A program made the position numbers and the translations under genes. 64,000 bases of DNA from Comamonas testosteroni (GTDB taxonomy: Bacteria; Pseudomonadota; Gammaproteobacteria; Burkholderiales; Burkholderiaceae_C), in contig NZ_AWOR01000043.1 of NCBI RefSeq assembly GCF_000761245.1, positions 1-64,000 of the forward strand. Direction: 5' to 3'. The notes beneath the pieces were generated by a model. It searched no databases. It was not told the DNA's origin and saw nothing but the letters and a program-made list of their open reading frames with translations. Of the stretch, positions 9,261-19,466 are shown in pieces. Every line of letters begins with the position of its first letter. Positions within the stretch are counted from its first letter, which is position 1.

Positions 9261-11759
9261 ATGCACCTTCAAACCTCCCATCGGTCAACGCGCCGCCTTT
9301 TCGCTCCATCCCTACTGGCCCATTCCGTGCATTGGGCTCTGTGTGCAGGCACCATCGCCATTTTGCCGCTGGCCGTGACGGCCGCTCACGCTCAAACATC
9401 GCAACAGCGCAGCTACGACATCCCGGCCGGCCCCCTAGATACGGCACTGCGCAGCGCAGCTGGTCAAGCCGACGTGGCACTGATCTTCACGCCAGAACAG
9501 ACTGCTGGCCGAAGCAGCAACGGGCTGCGCGGCAACTACACCGTCGAGGGGGCTTTTGGGGCGCTGCTCAAGGGCACTGACTGGCAAGCAGTGCGCCAGA
9601 GCAATGGCGGCTGGGCCTTACGCCGCGTGCCGCAGGTAAGCCAGAGCGCTGCTGGAGCAGCTGCGGGGGAAACCGAAATGGCGGCGGTCACAGTGACTGC
9701 AGCAGCTGAGCGCACTGTTGTTGCTGAGGGTGCATATACACCCACCGCCCCCTTGACCACCGCTACCCGCATGGGCCTGGCGCTGCGAGAAACGCCGCAA
9801 TCCGTCAGCGTCGTTACGCGCCAACTGATGGACGATATGGCACTGACAGCCGTACCTGACGTGCTTGAAAAAACGCCCGGAATCACCGTGGGCCGCAATG
9901 ACAGCGAGCGCTACACCTTCTATTCGCGCGGCTTCACCATCGAGAACTTCCAGTTCGATGGCGTGCCCAACACCATGGACTCGGCCAACCAGTACACGAC
10001 CTCGCTGGCCGACAGCGCCATTTACGAGCGAGTGGAGGTTGTCAAAGGCGCCACCGGTCTACTGACCGGAGCGGGCAACCCATCGGCAGTGGTCAATCTG
10101 GTGCGCAAAAAGCCCACCAAGGAGCTCGCAGCCTCGGTGGAGGTGGGCGCAGGTTCATGGAACCGTTACCGCTCTACCGCCGATGTTTCCGGGCCGTTGA
10201 ATGCGGCCGGAACGGTGCGCGGCCGTGTCGTCGTGGCCGGACAAAATGCCGAGTCCAATGTGGATTACTACAGCCGGGACACGCGTAACTTTTACGCCAT
10301 TGTCGAGGCAGACCTCACGCCCAACACGCTGCTGAGCCTGGGCTTTGACTACATGCAGTCCAAGGCCGATGGCTCAACCTTCGGCCACTTGCCATTGTTC
10401 TACAGCGATGGCACGCGCACCGACTTCAGCCGCTCGGTCAATCCGGCTGCGCGCTGGTCCTACTGGGACAACGACAGTCGCAACCTGTTCGGCAGTCTGA
10501 AGCATGATTTTGGTGGCGGCTGGGTGCTGGATGCATCGGCCAGCCACCTCACGCAGTCGCGTGACGTGGTCTACGGTGCGGCCTATAACGGCACAGTGAA
10601 CCGGGTGACGGGGGCGGGTATCCGCATGATCGCGGGCACCATTCCCACGCAGACCGACGTCAACACCTTCAACGCTGCATTGAACGGTAAGTTTCAGCTG
10701 CTGGGCCGTAGCCATGATGTGATGCTGGGTGCGGGCTATTCGCGCCAGCACCGGGCGGCCCAGTTGTCTAACACGGTCTGGACGAACATCCCCAATTACT
10801 TTGCCTGGGACGGCAACATCGCCCAGCCCACGTTCACGCGCAACTCAGACCGCGACATCGTGGTTTTGGAAAAGGGTTTGTCGGCGGCAACCCGCCTGCG
10901 GCCCGCGGATGACCTGTCGGTGATTCTGGGCGCCCGCGCCAGCTGGTACGACATGCTGGACACTAACACGGCGCTGGCCACGGGCAAGACCAGCCTGAAC
11001 AACGACCTGCAGGTGAACCGCAAGATCACGCCCTATGCAGGCCTGGTCTATGACCTGAACCCGCAGTGGTCCGTGTACGGCAGCGTGACCAATATCTTCA
11101 ACCCGCAGACCTATTACAAGGATGCGGGCGGCAACCCCTTGTCGCCGCTGACGGGGCTGAGCAAAGAGGTAGGAGTGAAGGGCGAACTGCTTGATGGCAA
11201 GCTCAACACCAGCGTGGCGCTGTTCCACATCAAGCAAAAGAATGCGGCGCAGTACCAGGGGCTGAACGGTAGCAGCGGTGAGGAGATCTACACCGCCATC
11301 GATGGCATCACCAGCCAGGGTCTGGAGGCCGAGCTGTCCGGCAGCATCGCGCCGGGCTGGAACCTGTTCGGGGGGTATACCTACCGCACGTCCAAGGCGC
11401 CGGCACAGCCTGATGTGGTCACGCCAGCGGTGAATACCAATCAGCCCCGCCATCTGCTCAAGCTGGGCAGCACCTACCGCCTGCACGGTGACTGGTCGCG
11501 CTGGACCGTGGGTGGCAATGTCACTTGGCAAACCGAAACCTATTACCAGCAACCCAGCGCCCCGTACTGGCGTGCCACCCAGCCGTCGTATGCCGTGGTG
11601 GGACTGATGGCACGTTATGAGATGGACAAACACTGGTCAATGTCGATCAACGTGAACAATCTGTTCGACAAGACCTATATGCCGGGCCTGGGCTCTTACG
11701 GCACGGGCGTCTATGGCGATCCGCGCAATGTACTGGTGACAGCGCGCTACCGCTTCTAA
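9261..11759 (+). CDS. TonB-dependent ferric-siderophore receptor with STN signalling domain
   Basis: An 832-residue outer-membrane receptor. It has a signal peptide to about residue 44 (ending AHAQ) and an STN signalling domain at about 50-110 (YDIPAGPLDTALRSAAGQADVALIF). A plug domain follows with ETPQSVSVVTRQ and VEVVKGATGLLTGAGNPSAVVNLVRK. The beta-barrel ends in the typical terminal phenylalanine (ARYRF). The STN domain should talk to the FecR protein encoded upstream. The siderophore cannot be told from sequence; the plug is of the general hydroxamate/mixed siderophore class. The 264 bp before the gene probably carry its sigma-factor-dependent promoter. Confidence 0.94.
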   Translation: MHLQTSHRSTRRLFAPSLLAHSVHWALCAGTIAILPLAVTAAHAQTSQQRSYDIPAGPLDTALRSAAGQADVALIFTPEQTAGRSSNGLRGNYTVEGAFGALLKGTDWQAVRQSNGGWALRRVPQVSQSAAGAAAGETEMAAVTVTAAAERTVVAEGAYTPTAPLTTATRMGLALRETPQSVSVVTRQLMDDMALTAVPDVLEKTPGITVGRNDSERYTFYSRGFTIENFQFDGVPNTMDSANQYTTSLADSAIYERVEVVKGATGLLTGAGNPSAVVNLVRKKPTKELAASVEVGAGSWNRYRSTADVSGPLNAAGTVRGRVVVAGQNAESNVDYYSRDTRNFYAIVEADLTPNTLLSLGFDYMQSKADGSTFGHLPLFYSDGTRTDFSRSVNPAARWSYWDNDSRNLFGSLKHDFGGGWVLDASASHLTQSRDVVYGAAYNGTVNRVTGAGIRMIAGTIPTQTDVNTFNAALNGKFQLLGRSHDVMLGAGYSRQHRAAQLSNTVWTNIPNYFAWDGNIAQPTFTRNSDRDIVVLEKGLSAATRLRPADDLSVILGARASWYDMLDTNTALATGKTSLNNDLQVNRKITPYAGLVYDLNPQWSVYGSVTNIFNPQTYYKDAGGNPLSPLTGLSKEVGVKGELLDGKLNTSVALFHIKQKNAAQYQGLNGSSGEEIYTAIDGITSQGLEAELSGSIAPGWNLFGGYTYRTSKAPAQPDVVTPAVNTNQPRHLLKLGSTYRLHGDWSRWTVGGNVTWQTETYYQQPSAPYWRATQPSYAVVGLMARYEMDKHWSMSINVNNLFDKTYMPGLGSYGTGVYGDPRNVLVTARYRF

Positions 11760-11774
11760 GAGCCGCCAACACCA

Positions 11775-11880
11775 CCCTTGATACGTCGCAGCGAAGCCTT
11801 GTCATACTTCTGTACTGCCTGCGGCTTCGCGTTTCGTCTCAACCGCAAACCTTGGGTTTGCCGGGTCGTGCTAGCCGCTT
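11775..11880. repeat. Dispersed hairpin repeat, copy B
   Basis: Second copy of the repeat at 453-558, 15 bp after the siderophore receptor stop. In this copy the outer arms GCGAAGCC and GGCTTCGC also pair, and the inner hairpin GCAAACC-TTG-GGTTTGC is perfect, so it may act as a terminator-like or mRNA-stabilising structure. No gene lies between it and the LysE gene. Confidence 0.75.
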
Positions 11881-12047
11881 CACGGGTCAGGCGTGTAACG
11901 TCAGACGATGCTGAACGCCGATTGGCTGTCTAGCATCGCCATTGTCAATGGCTTCATATCCCAGTGAACGCTTCTGAGATGTGTGAAGAGCCGCAAATGC
12001 TCTATCTATGACTGTCGCAATACGTCCCAAGGTGGTTCGGCAAGGTG

Positions 12048-12680
12048 CTATTTCCTTGCTTCGGTCAACATACGAACGGCCAAGCCGGCGAGGACTGTTC
12101 CCATCAGCCATCGCTGGACCAAGATCCACGTCGGACGGACGGAAAGAAATACTGCTATCGATCCTGCAAGCATGGCAATCGTGGCGTTCACACTGACGCT
12201 GATCATAATCTGGGTGAAGCCCAGAACCAGGGATTGAGAGAGCACACTGCCATGTTCAGGGCTGATGAATTGAGGCAGCAGTGACAGATACATCACAGCG
12301 ATCTTCGGGTTGAGAAGATTGGTCAGGAACCCCATCAGGAACAGTTTCTTTGGGCCATCCTGCGGAAGGTTCTTGACTTCGAACGGAGAGCGACCGCCCG
12401 GCTTGACGGCTTGCCATGCCAGATAGATCAGGTACAGAGCCCCAGCAATGCGCAACGCATCGTAGGCATACGGTACCGCCATGACGATTGCCGTAATGCC
12501 AAGTGCCGCGCACATCATGTAGAACACGAAACCGAGAGCAACTCCTCCCAGGGAGATAAGCCCGGCGGCACGTCCCTGGCATATCGATCGGGAAATCAAA
12601 TAAACCATGTTCGGTCCTGGAGTGAGGACCATTCCAAGGGAAACAAGGCCGAAAGCAAGCCAATTCTCAAAGCCAGGCAT
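12048..12680 (-). CDS. LysE/RhtB-family amino-acid exporter
   Basis: A 210-residue inner-membrane protein with about six hydrophobic segments. The LysE family signature is near the N-terminus (LVSLGMVLTPGPNMVYLISRS), and the middle has GFLTNLLNPKIAVMYLSLLPQF. These proteins export amino acids or their analogues by proton exchange; the substrate cannot be assigned. It is transcribed alone toward the repeat and the receptor gene. Confidence 0.9.
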   Translation of the reverse strand: MPGFENWLAFGLVSLGMVLTPGPNMVYLISRSICQGRAAGLISLGGVALGFVFYMMCAALGITAIVMAVPYAYDALRIAGALYLIYLAWQAVKPGGRSPFEVKNLPQDGPKKLFLMGFLTNLLNPKIAVMYLSLLPQFISPEHGSVLSQSLVLGFTQIMISVSVNATIAMLAGSIAVFLSVRPTWILVQRWLMGTVLAGLAVRMLTEARK

Positions 12681-12761
12681 GATGGTTTCTTAAGTGTTGT
12701 TGCATTTAAATGTATCAGTCGAGGTCTGCTCCGGGCCGAAAGCAGCAGCACTCGACCCGAA

Positions 12762-13700
12762 TCAGGCAGCAGCAGAGTGAGCGGCCCTCTCCAGTCGTAT
12801 GCGCCCGATATTCATCAACAACATGCCGAAGATGGCCGTAGCGCCGCCTCCCAGCAGCGAACTGGTAATGGGTTCTCTGAGCCAGAAGCTGGACAGCAGC
12901 ATCCCAAACAGCGGCACCAGGGACATATACGCGGCTGCGGCGCCAGCACCCAGCTCCTGGACGCCCTTCAAGTACCAGGCGTAAGCCAATGCCGTAGCGC
13001 CCAGGGCCAGGGCCACAACGCTGTACCAAGCGGCTGCAGGGGCTTTTGCCAGGCCAGCCCAGGCGGACGAGCCCTCCAGGGCAATGCTGCCCACAAGAAG
13101 TAGTGCAGCGCCAATGAGTGCGGTCGCCGTCGTCGTGGTCAGCGCATCCACGCGGGTCAGAACGATGCGTCCTATCAGGGTATAGGCAACCCAGCATGCG
13201 GCGCAGCCAAGCAGCAGCCACTCCCCCACGCCGGACGAGGAAGACACCAGCCCCCCCAAAGCGCCGCCGCTCAGCGCATACAGGGCGCCCGTCACCGCCA
13301 GCGCCAAACCCAGGCACATGATGGCGTTCACGCGTTCACGAAACAGTAGCGCTGCGAACAACATGGTCAGGACCGGGTTGAGCGCCACCACCATGGCCGC
13401 CTTGCCCGCAGGCACAGTCTTGAGTGCCTGTAAGAAGAACACGGAGTAGCCCAGTACGCCTACGGCAGAAGCGCAGGCCAGGCCCGCCCATTGGCGAGGC
13501 TCCAGGACACGTAATGCACCCATGCGCCCGCTGCGGTACAGCCACAGCACCAGCAGGAGCCCAGCCAGAAAGAAGCGCAGGCTGGCCGCAGCCAGAGGAG
13601 GCATGGCTTGCGCAACGATGCGTCCCCAGGGCCAGGAAGCGCCCCACAGGGCAGCCATGCCAATCAATCCCAAATGGGTGGAGGTTCGTAATGTGTTCAT
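12762..13700 (-). CDS. EamA-type DMT-family transporter
   Basis: A 312-residue membrane protein with ten predicted segments arranged as two EamA repeats. The first holds AALWGASWPWGRIVAQAMPP, and the second starts near LLGCAACWVAYTLIGR and ends with PLFGMLLSSFWLREPI. EamA proteins mostly export metabolites or amino acids. It is divergent from a LysR gene with only 51 bp between them, the common arrangement for a transporter controlled by its LysR neighbour. Confidence 0.9.
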   Translation of the reverse strand: MNTLRTSTHLGLIGMAALWGASWPWGRIVAQAMPPLAAASLRFFLAGLLLVLWLYRSGRMGALRVLEPRQWAGLACASAVGVLGYSVFFLQALKTVPAGKAAMVVALNPVLTMLFAALLFRERVNAIMCLGLALAVTGALYALSGGALGGLVSSSSGVGEWLLLGCAACWVAYTLIGRIVLTRVDALTTTTATALIGAALLLVGSIALEGSSAWAGLAKAPAAAWYSVVALALGATALAYAWYLKGVQELGAGAAAAYMSLVPLFGMLLSSFWLREPITSSLLGGGATAIFGMLLMNIGRIRLERAAHSAAA

Positions 13701-13713
13701 GAGACGTTACTAT

Positions 13714-13724
13714 CTGATAATCAG
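13714..13724. promoter_or_regulatory. Short palindrome between EamA and LysR genes
   Basis: CTGATAATCAG is a perfect 11-bp interrupted palindrome in the 51-bp divergent gap. Its size and AT-rich core suit a LysR recognition half. The assignment rests on position and symmetry only. Confidence 0.4.
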
Positions 13725-13751
13725 TATTCATCGTCGAATGAGTAAAAGCTC

Positions 13752-14636
13752 ATGACATTCACGCAACTCGAAGTATTTGCTGCGCTCGCCCGAGTCAGCA
13801 GCTTCTCGCGCGCAGCGGGTGTGCTGGGTATTTCCCAGAGCGGCGTCAGCCATGCCATCAAGCAGTTGGAGACAGAGCTGGGCGTGACGCTTTTCAAGCG
13901 AGAAGGGGCAGCGGCAACACTGACCGACGTGGGCGCCAGACTACTGAGCCGCGCCAATGACATCCTTCAGCAAAAAGAGGCATTGCAGCAGGAAGCCGAT
14001 GCGGAGCATGGCATTGCCCGGGGCACCTTGCGCATTGCATCTTTTGGCGCCACCTCGTCGCTGCGTGTGCTGCCGCGGCTCCTGGCGCGCTTTCAGCAGA
14101 AGCACCCCCTGGTCGAGGTGCACATCGAGGAAACCATAGACAGCACAGTCGTGCAGTGGTTGCTGGAGCGGCGCGTGGAACTGGGCTTTGTCGTCTTGCC
14201 CGACGAGCGCTTCGACACCCTGACCCTGGCCGAAGACGAGCTGGTGGCGGTGCTGCCTGCTGCGCATCCCCTGGCATCCCAATCGGCCATTGGTGCCATG
14301 AGCTTTCATGGACAGCCCTTTATCCGCACCAGCGCAGGCTCAGGCCCCCATATCGATGCTTTTTTGGCCAGCCAAGACGCCTCACCCAGAACTCTGTTCA
14401 GGTTTGAGCAGCTCACCTCAATGATGGGCTTTGTAGCGCAAGGCGAGGCAGTCACCATTGCTGCACGCCTGGCTCTGCCAGAGCCCCCGGTTGGTGTTGT
14501 CTACCGCCCATTAAAGCCCCGCTGTCGCCGGAAAATCGCGTTGGCCGCGCTGAGTTTTGACAAGCTCTCGCCCGCTGCTTTGGCTTTTGTCGAGCTGGCT
14601 CAGAAAAGCAGGGCCAGTCTGGCGGTTGAGTATTGA
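13752..14636 (+). CDS. LysR-family transcriptional regulator
   Basis: A 294-residue LysR protein. The DNA-binding helix-turn-helix covers about residues 1-60 (SSFSRAAGVLGISQSGVSHAIKQLETELGV). The C-terminal periplasmic-binding-like domain begins near GTLRIASFGATSSLRVLPRLL. It is divergent from the EamA exporter and most likely controls it. The start ATG at 13752 follows AGTAAAAGCTC without a strong ribosome site. Confidence 0.92.
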   Translation: MTFTQLEVFAALARVSSFSRAAGVLGISQSGVSHAIKQLETELGVTLFKREGAAATLTDVGARLLSRANDILQQKEALQQEADAEHGIARGTLRIASFGATSSLRVLPRLLARFQQKHPLVEVHIEETIDSTVVQWLLERRVELGFVVLPDERFDTLTLAEDELVAVLPAAHPLASQSAIGAMSFHGQPFIRTSAGSGPHIDAFLASQDASPRTLFRFEQLTSMMGFVAQGEAVTIAARLALPEPPVGVVYRPLKPRCRRKIALAALSFDKLSPAALAFVELAQKSRASLAVEY

Positions 14637-14804
14637 GTGACTTCGTCATCCGGGGCAAGTGTTCTCCCGAATGCCTGGAGCCAAAGGTGGTCAGCAACGG
14701 CGACGCAAGGCAGATTGCCGTCTTCGATAAGGCAACAAGTTATGGTCGTCCGAAGAATGCAAGGTTCATTGCATTACTGGATATTTGCCGACCAGTCTTT
14801 GCCA

Positions 14805-15038
14805 TCATGGGAGGCTCAAGTCCATACCGAGCATCCTGGCAAGGCCAAAGGTGAACAGCAACACACACAGCAGCGCCAGCATGAAGGCTGCAGCCACCTT
14901 GCCACCCGTGCGCAGCAGCGCGCGCCTGTCCATTCCCTTCTTTCCTTGGTCGTAATGCCACTTGATGGCGAAGAACATGCACGCGCCGAAGATGAGAACC
15001 TTGAACGTAACAAAGATTACAGGGACCCAATCGATCAT
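14805..15038 (-). CDS. Small two-helix membrane protein
   Basis: A 77-residue protein with two clear membrane helices (residues about 5-25 and 48-70), separated by a basic loop HYDQGKKGMDRRALLRTGGK. I do not recognise a named family. Codon use matches the surroundings, so it is probably a true gene. It stands alone between the LysR gene and the MocR-like gene. Confidence 0.6.
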   Translation of the reverse strand: MIDWVPVIFVTFKVLIFGACMFFAIKWHYDQGKKGMDRRALLRTGGKVAAAFMLALLCVLLFTFGLARMLGMDLSLP

Positions 15039-15207
15039 TTGAGAATTTCCAGCCTATGACTTGACACTGTCTATCGTGAGGAGCACCGCCCTCCCGAAGG
15101 AGAGAAGCGAAGACGTCGGCGATTGCCATACAAGAATGGGATCGCCACACGCTCTGAGGCATATTACTTAAAAGCAATTTCCATACATTAAGACAAAATG
15201 TCTGCGT

Positions 15208-16599
15208 ATGAAAACCATACAAGATGACAGTTTGCCAGTTTGGCTGCCGCGATTGGCCGTGCATGGCGGGCCGCGCTTCTTGCAGATTGCGGATGCCTTG
15301 CAGGCGGCAATGGCAGACGGATCGCTTAAGCCGGGTGATCGTCTGCCTCCGCAGCGCCAGTTGGCAGCGCAGCTGAACCTCGACCTGACGACGGTCACGC
15401 GCGCATACGACGAAGCCAGACGCCGCCATCTGCTGGAGGGCCGCGGCGCGCGAGGTACTTATGTTGCGGCACCGAAAGTTGAACTGACCTCGGTCCTCGA
15501 CCTGAGCATGAACACTCCTCCCCCGCCTGCTGGCGTGGACTTCGACGACCTGCTGAAGCAAGGCCTTTCTCAGGTAATGATGGGGGCAGACACCGCATTG
15601 CTGATGACTTACCACCTGGGCGGTGGAAGCGACTCCGACCGTAAGGCAGGAGCCAGATGGCTGGAGCCGATGTTTGGAACTCTGGATTCAGCGCAGGTTG
15701 TTGTCTGTCCGGGCGCGCAAGCGGCAATTGCCGCCTTGATCCTGACCCTGACGAAGCCTGGCGATGTGATACTGACAGAGTCAGCAAGTTATCCGGGCCT
15801 GCGTACTGCCGCAACCCAGCTCGGCCGGCGCATCGTTGCGGTGAAAGCGGACCAGCACGGGATAATGCCCGAGATGCTGGAGCAGGCCTGCCATCAGCAC
15901 CAGCCTGGGCTGGTCTACCTCAATCCCACATTGCAGAACCCGACCGCCATCACCATTCCGGAGCGCCGGCGCAAGGAGCTCGCCAACATCGCGAAGCGCT
16001 GCAATGTACGCATCATCGAGGATGATCCCTACTGGCTGCTTGCCGATGCACCGCCACCACCTATTGCCGCGTTTGCCCCGGAGCAGGTGTGCTACATCTC
16101 GACCCTGTCGAAATGCCTGACGCCCGGTTTGCGTGTGGCCTTCGTGCTCATACGTGACCAGCATGAACGCGAACGTTTCCTGGTCGCGCTCAGGTCATTT
16201 GCGCTGATGGTCGCTCCTCTGACGGCTGCACTGGCCACACAGTGGATCCTCGACGGCTCGGCTGCCGCTTTGATGCAAGGCGTTCGCAAGGAGGCGCGTC
16301 TGCGTCACTGGATGGCCAGGGATATTCTTGCGGGGAGGTACAACGGCACAGGAGACGGCCTGCATATATGGCTCGAGTTGCCAGGGTATTGGAGCTCCTC
16401 ACAGCTTGCGCGTGCAGCCGGCAGCGAGGGCATCGCAGTCACTCCAGCAGAGGCATTCGCCACCTGCAGCGACTCCGTCAATGCCATTCGCATCTCGTTG
16501 GGCAGCATCAAGGACCGTGGCCGCCTGCAGACAGGCCTTCAAAGGCTCTCTCATCTGCTTGCACGAAGGCCAGAGCCGTTCAGCGCTGCGGTGGTTTAA
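15208..16599 (+). CDS. MocR-like GntR/aminotransferase transcriptional regulator
   Basis: A 463-residue protein with an N-terminal GntR winged helix (LQAAMADGSLKPGDRLPPQRQLAAQLNLDLTTVTRAYDEARRR, about residues 30-75). It is joined to a fold-type I aminotransferase domain. The PLP-binding lysine is in YISTLSKCLTPGLRVAFV, and the substrate-facing NPTLQNPTAITIPERRR is present. MocR regulators use the PLP domain to sense PLP or an amino compound and often control PLP synthesis or transport genes. The target is not evident. The LysE exporter some 3 kb away is one possibility, but not linked. Confidence 0.9.
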   Translation: MKTIQDDSLPVWLPRLAVHGGPRFLQIADALQAAMADGSLKPGDRLPPQRQLAAQLNLDLTTVTRAYDEARRRHLLEGRGARGTYVAAPKVELTSVLDLSMNTPPPPAGVDFDDLLKQGLSQVMMGADTALLMTYHLGGGSDSDRKAGARWLEPMFGTLDSAQVVVCPGAQAAIAALILTLTKPGDVILTESASYPGLRTAATQLGRRIVAVKADQHGIMPEMLEQACHQHQPGLVYLNPTLQNPTAITIPERRRKELANIAKRCNVRIIEDDPYWLLADAPPPPIAAFAPEQVCYISTLSKCLTPGLRVAFVLIRDQHERERFLVALRSFALMVAPLTAALATQWILDGSAAALMQGVRKEARLRHWMARDILAGRYNGTGDGLHIWLELPGYWSSSQLARAAGSEGIAVTPAEAFATCSDSVNAIRISLGSIKDRGRLQTGLQRLSHLLARRPEPFSAAVV

Positions 16600-16796
16600 G
16601 TGCCCGGGAAAGACGGCACACCATTCGGGAGCTCTCTCAAGGCGGTCGCATCCAGGCCGGTTCAGCCATCGACTGCTCCGGCTTTTTTCGAAGAGGACTC
16701 ATCCGGCCGCGGCACCAGCTTCACCGATGACTTTTCCTGACTTTTCGCTCCAGACGTACTTGTTACCATCCGTTCAAAACGGCCTGGAGGGAGTAC

Positions 16797-18497
16797 GTGG
16801 GCAAGGCAATACCGCAGCAAGCTCAGTGCAAACAGTCAATGCGATCCACGGTGCGCATCGCGACACTAGGAATGGCCGTTGCGTGGCTGACCTTGGTGGC
16901 GGGTCTGGGGTGGTGGATGTCAAAGCAGGTCGAGGGGGCAGAACTGGACCGCTTGGCGGCCAGCGTCGAATACGAAGTCAAGACGACCGCACGCATCATG
17001 GATCGGCTGTTCACGGAAATGTCGAGTGTGGCCAATATGGTGGCGCGCCAGGGCTCGGTGATCCAGCTGGCCACCCGGTATCGCGACGATCCGCCAAGTC
17101 TGGCCAGGCTTACGCGCCAGCAGCGCGCGGCGCAATTCACGCAGGATCCGTTGGTGCGCAAAGTCGGCGACTTCATGCATGAACTCTCCAGCGACCTGCG
17201 TTATGCCCGCATCTACATGAACAACATGTCGGACGACACGGTAACGGCCAGCAACTGGGACGAGCCTGACAGCATCGTGGGCATGATCTACTCTGGCCGC
17301 CCCTATCTGATCGATGCATTGCGTGACGGCAATGGCCATTCGTTCGGTATCGCCCGGCTGAACAAGACGCCGTCCTATTTTGTGGCAAGCCGCATCGAGA
17401 ACGAAGACGACGTGCCTCTGGGCTCCGTCACAGTGAAGTTCGATGCCCCGGAAATAGCGCTCAACCTGACTGGACAGCACATTGCACTGATCGTGGATCG
17501 CCAGGGAAGAGTGACCACCGCTTCGTCTGCTCCATTCATGCTCCGCAATGCGGCGGCGCTTCTTTCGCCGGGTTCTGCGCGGTCTTCCAGCATGACATCT
17601 TCACCAGACAATGATGAAGATCCAGGAATAGCTCTGGATGTGCGAGCCATAGTCAGCTCTGGCCTTGCTGACCAGTGGCTCATCGATGGCATACCCTATC
17701 TGCTACGACGTGAGCCGCTATCCAAAACACAGTACCAGCTGATCACGATGGCTGCCCTGGATCACCTGCCTGCCATGCGTCGGCAGCACTATTGGATGGC
17801 AGGCCTGGTGGCGGCGATCGGCCTGCTTTTCATCCTGCTATCCAGCCACGTGATCGTGCAAATGGTGGTGCGGCGGCAGGACGAGCGGCATGCCGCGAAC
17901 CATGATGCACTGACCAATCTGCCTAACCGGCGCAATGTGATGGCTCAACTGGACCGGCTATTCGCTTTAGCGGGCCGCACGCAGCAATGGGTCCTGGTGG
18001 CTTTCATCGATCTGGATGGGTTCAAGGCGATCAACGATACCTACGGACATGTGGTCGGTGACCAGTTCCTCGTCGAAGTCGGCCGGCGCATGTCTGCGGG
18101 TTTGCGCAAGAGTGACATGCTGGGGCGGCTAGGTGGTGATGAATTCGTCGTCATCGGACTGATTGCGCCGCCTGACCCAATGGATCAGGACAAAGCTCTT
18201 GAAGCCATGCACAGCCGATTGGCACCGCTGCTGATCGGAAGCTATAAATTTGCCGAGTGCAGCTTCGACTACCCAGGAGCAAGCTTTGGCATTGTGAGTG
18301 CCGATCCATCCGCCAGCTCTCCGCAGGCTGTGCTCAAGGAGGCTGATCAGTGCATGTATGCGGACAAACAGGCGCGGCGAGCATCGCAAATGCAGTCGGC
18401 CAAAAGTGACTCAGCAGGTGACTCAGCCATTGAAACACGCGAATTGGCGGAGCGACTCCAGGCTTCCGCCCCCGTCTTTGGCTCTGTGCGAGCCTGA
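16797..18497 (+). CDS. Membrane-anchored diguanylate cyclase
   Basis: A 566-residue protein. A first membrane segment (about residues 20-42) is followed by a periplasmic sensor region of about 290 residues and a second segment (WMAGLVAAIGLLFILL, near 332-350). A GGDEF domain follows. The catalytic motif GGDEF is intact near residue 446. RKSD lies five residues before it and forms the inhibitory I-site, so product feedback is expected. It should make cyclic di-GMP from two GTP in response to an outside signal. The GTG start is supported by GGAGG six bases upstream; an ATG at 16,839 is the alternative. Confidence 0.9.
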   Translation: MGKAIPQQAQCKQSMRSTVRIATLGMAVAWLTLVAGLGWWMSKQVEGAELDRLAASVEYEVKTTARIMDRLFTEMSSVANMVARQGSVIQLATRYRDDPPSLARLTRQQRAAQFTQDPLVRKVGDFMHELSSDLRYARIYMNNMSDDTVTASNWDEPDSIVGMIYSGRPYLIDALRDGNGHSFGIARLNKTPSYFVASRIENEDDVPLGSVTVKFDAPEIALNLTGQHIALIVDRQGRVTTASSAPFMLRNAAALLSPGSARSSSMTSSPDNDEDPGIALDVRAIVSSGLADQWLIDGIPYLLRREPLSKTQYQLITMAALDHLPAMRRQHYWMAGLVAAIGLLFILLSSHVIVQMVVRRQDERHAANHDALTNLPNRRNVMAQLDRLFALAGRTQQWVLVAFIDLDGFKAINDTYGHVVGDQFLVEVGRRMSAGLRKSDMLGRLGGDEFVVIGLIAPPDPMDQDKALEAMHSRLAPLLIGSYKFAECSFDYPGASFGIVSADPSASSPQAVLKEADQCMYADKQARRASQMQSAKSDSAGDSAIETRELAERLQASAPVFGSVRA

Positions 18498-18616
18498 AAC
18501 AGACCAGGAGCAAAATTCCGGCTTAGCCTGACCCGCATTGACGGAAATCCCTCATTGCCACAGGTTTCTTGCCGCAGCATTGTTGTGCACTCCGCAAACT
18601 ACCTCAGAGGTGACCC

Positions 18617-19465
18617 ATGGCTGAGCCAACGACTCCCGACAAGCAACCGCAACCCGATCCAGCCGAACTCAATGCGTTCTTTCCCTCGCCCTACTCGCTC
18701 AGTCAGTTCACGTCGCCCAAGTCCGACCTGAGCGGCGCCGACTACGCGAAGACCTACCAAGGCAGCAAGAAGATCCTGATGATCGGTGCAGACGAGCGCT
18801 ACCTGCTGACCGACAACGGCAGCTTCTTCTCCACCGGCAACCACCCGGTCGAGACGCTGCTGCCCATGTACCACCTGGACAAGGCGGGCTTCGCGTTCGA
18901 TGTGGCGACGGTGTCGGGAAATCCCGTCAAGTTCGAGTTCTGGGCAATGCCTTCCGAAGACGATAGGGTCAAGGGCTTCTTCAACAAGTACCACTCCCAA
19001 TTCAAGGAGCCGCTGCGCCTGTCGACGGTGCTTGAGCAGGGGCTGGAGCAGTACGCCGCCATCTTCGTCCCCGGCGGGCATGGCGCGCTGATCGGTATCC
19101 CCGACAGCCGTGACGTGGGCGCGGTGCTGGAATGGGCGGCGGCCAACAACCGGTTCGTCATCTCTCTGTGCCACGGCCCTGCTGCCTTCCTCGCGGTTGG
19201 CGACAGCGACATCTACCGAGGCTACAAGATCTGCGCCTTCCCGGACACGCTCGATGCGCAGACCCCTGCCATCGGCTACATGCCAGGTCACCTAACCTGG
19301 AAGTTCGGCGAAAGGCTCAAGGCCCTGGGTTTCGAGATCGTCAACGACGGCATCTCGGGTGCCGTGCACCGGGACCGGCAGCTGATCACTGGCGACAGCC
19401 CGCTGGCTGGCAATGCGCTTGGCAAGCTCGCGGCCGAAACCTTGCTCAAGGAAGTCACGGCCTGA
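18617..19465 (+). CDS. hchA: Glyoxalase III / protein deglycase HchA (Hsp31)
   Basis: A 282-residue protein of the DJ-1/PfpI superfamily that matches HchA in length and motifs. The nucleophile elbow [11 protein letters not shown] puts the catalytic cysteine at C185 and the neighbouring histidine at H186. The glycine-rich IFVPGGHGA is at 149-157 and an upstream acidic residue is in GNHPVET. HchA converts methylglyoxal to lactate without cofactor and repairs glycated groups; it also acts as a holding chaperone. The next gene, a LuxR-type regulator, starts one base after the stop, so the two are co-transcribed. Confidence 0.93.
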   Translation: MAEPTTPDKQPQPDPAELNAFFPSPYSLSQFTSPKSDLSGADYAKTYQGSKKILMIGADERYLLTDNGSFFSTGNHPVETLLPMYHLDKAGFAFDVATVSGNPVKFEFWAMPSEDDRVKGFFNKYHSQFKEPLRLSTVLEQGLEQYAAIFVPGGHGALIGIPDSRDVGAVLEWAAANNRFVISLCHGPAAFLAVGDSDIYRGYKICAFPDTLDAQTPAIGYMPGHLTWKFGERLKALGFEIVNDGISGAVHRDRQLITGDSPLAGNALGKLAAETLLKEVTA

Positions 19466-19466
19466 G

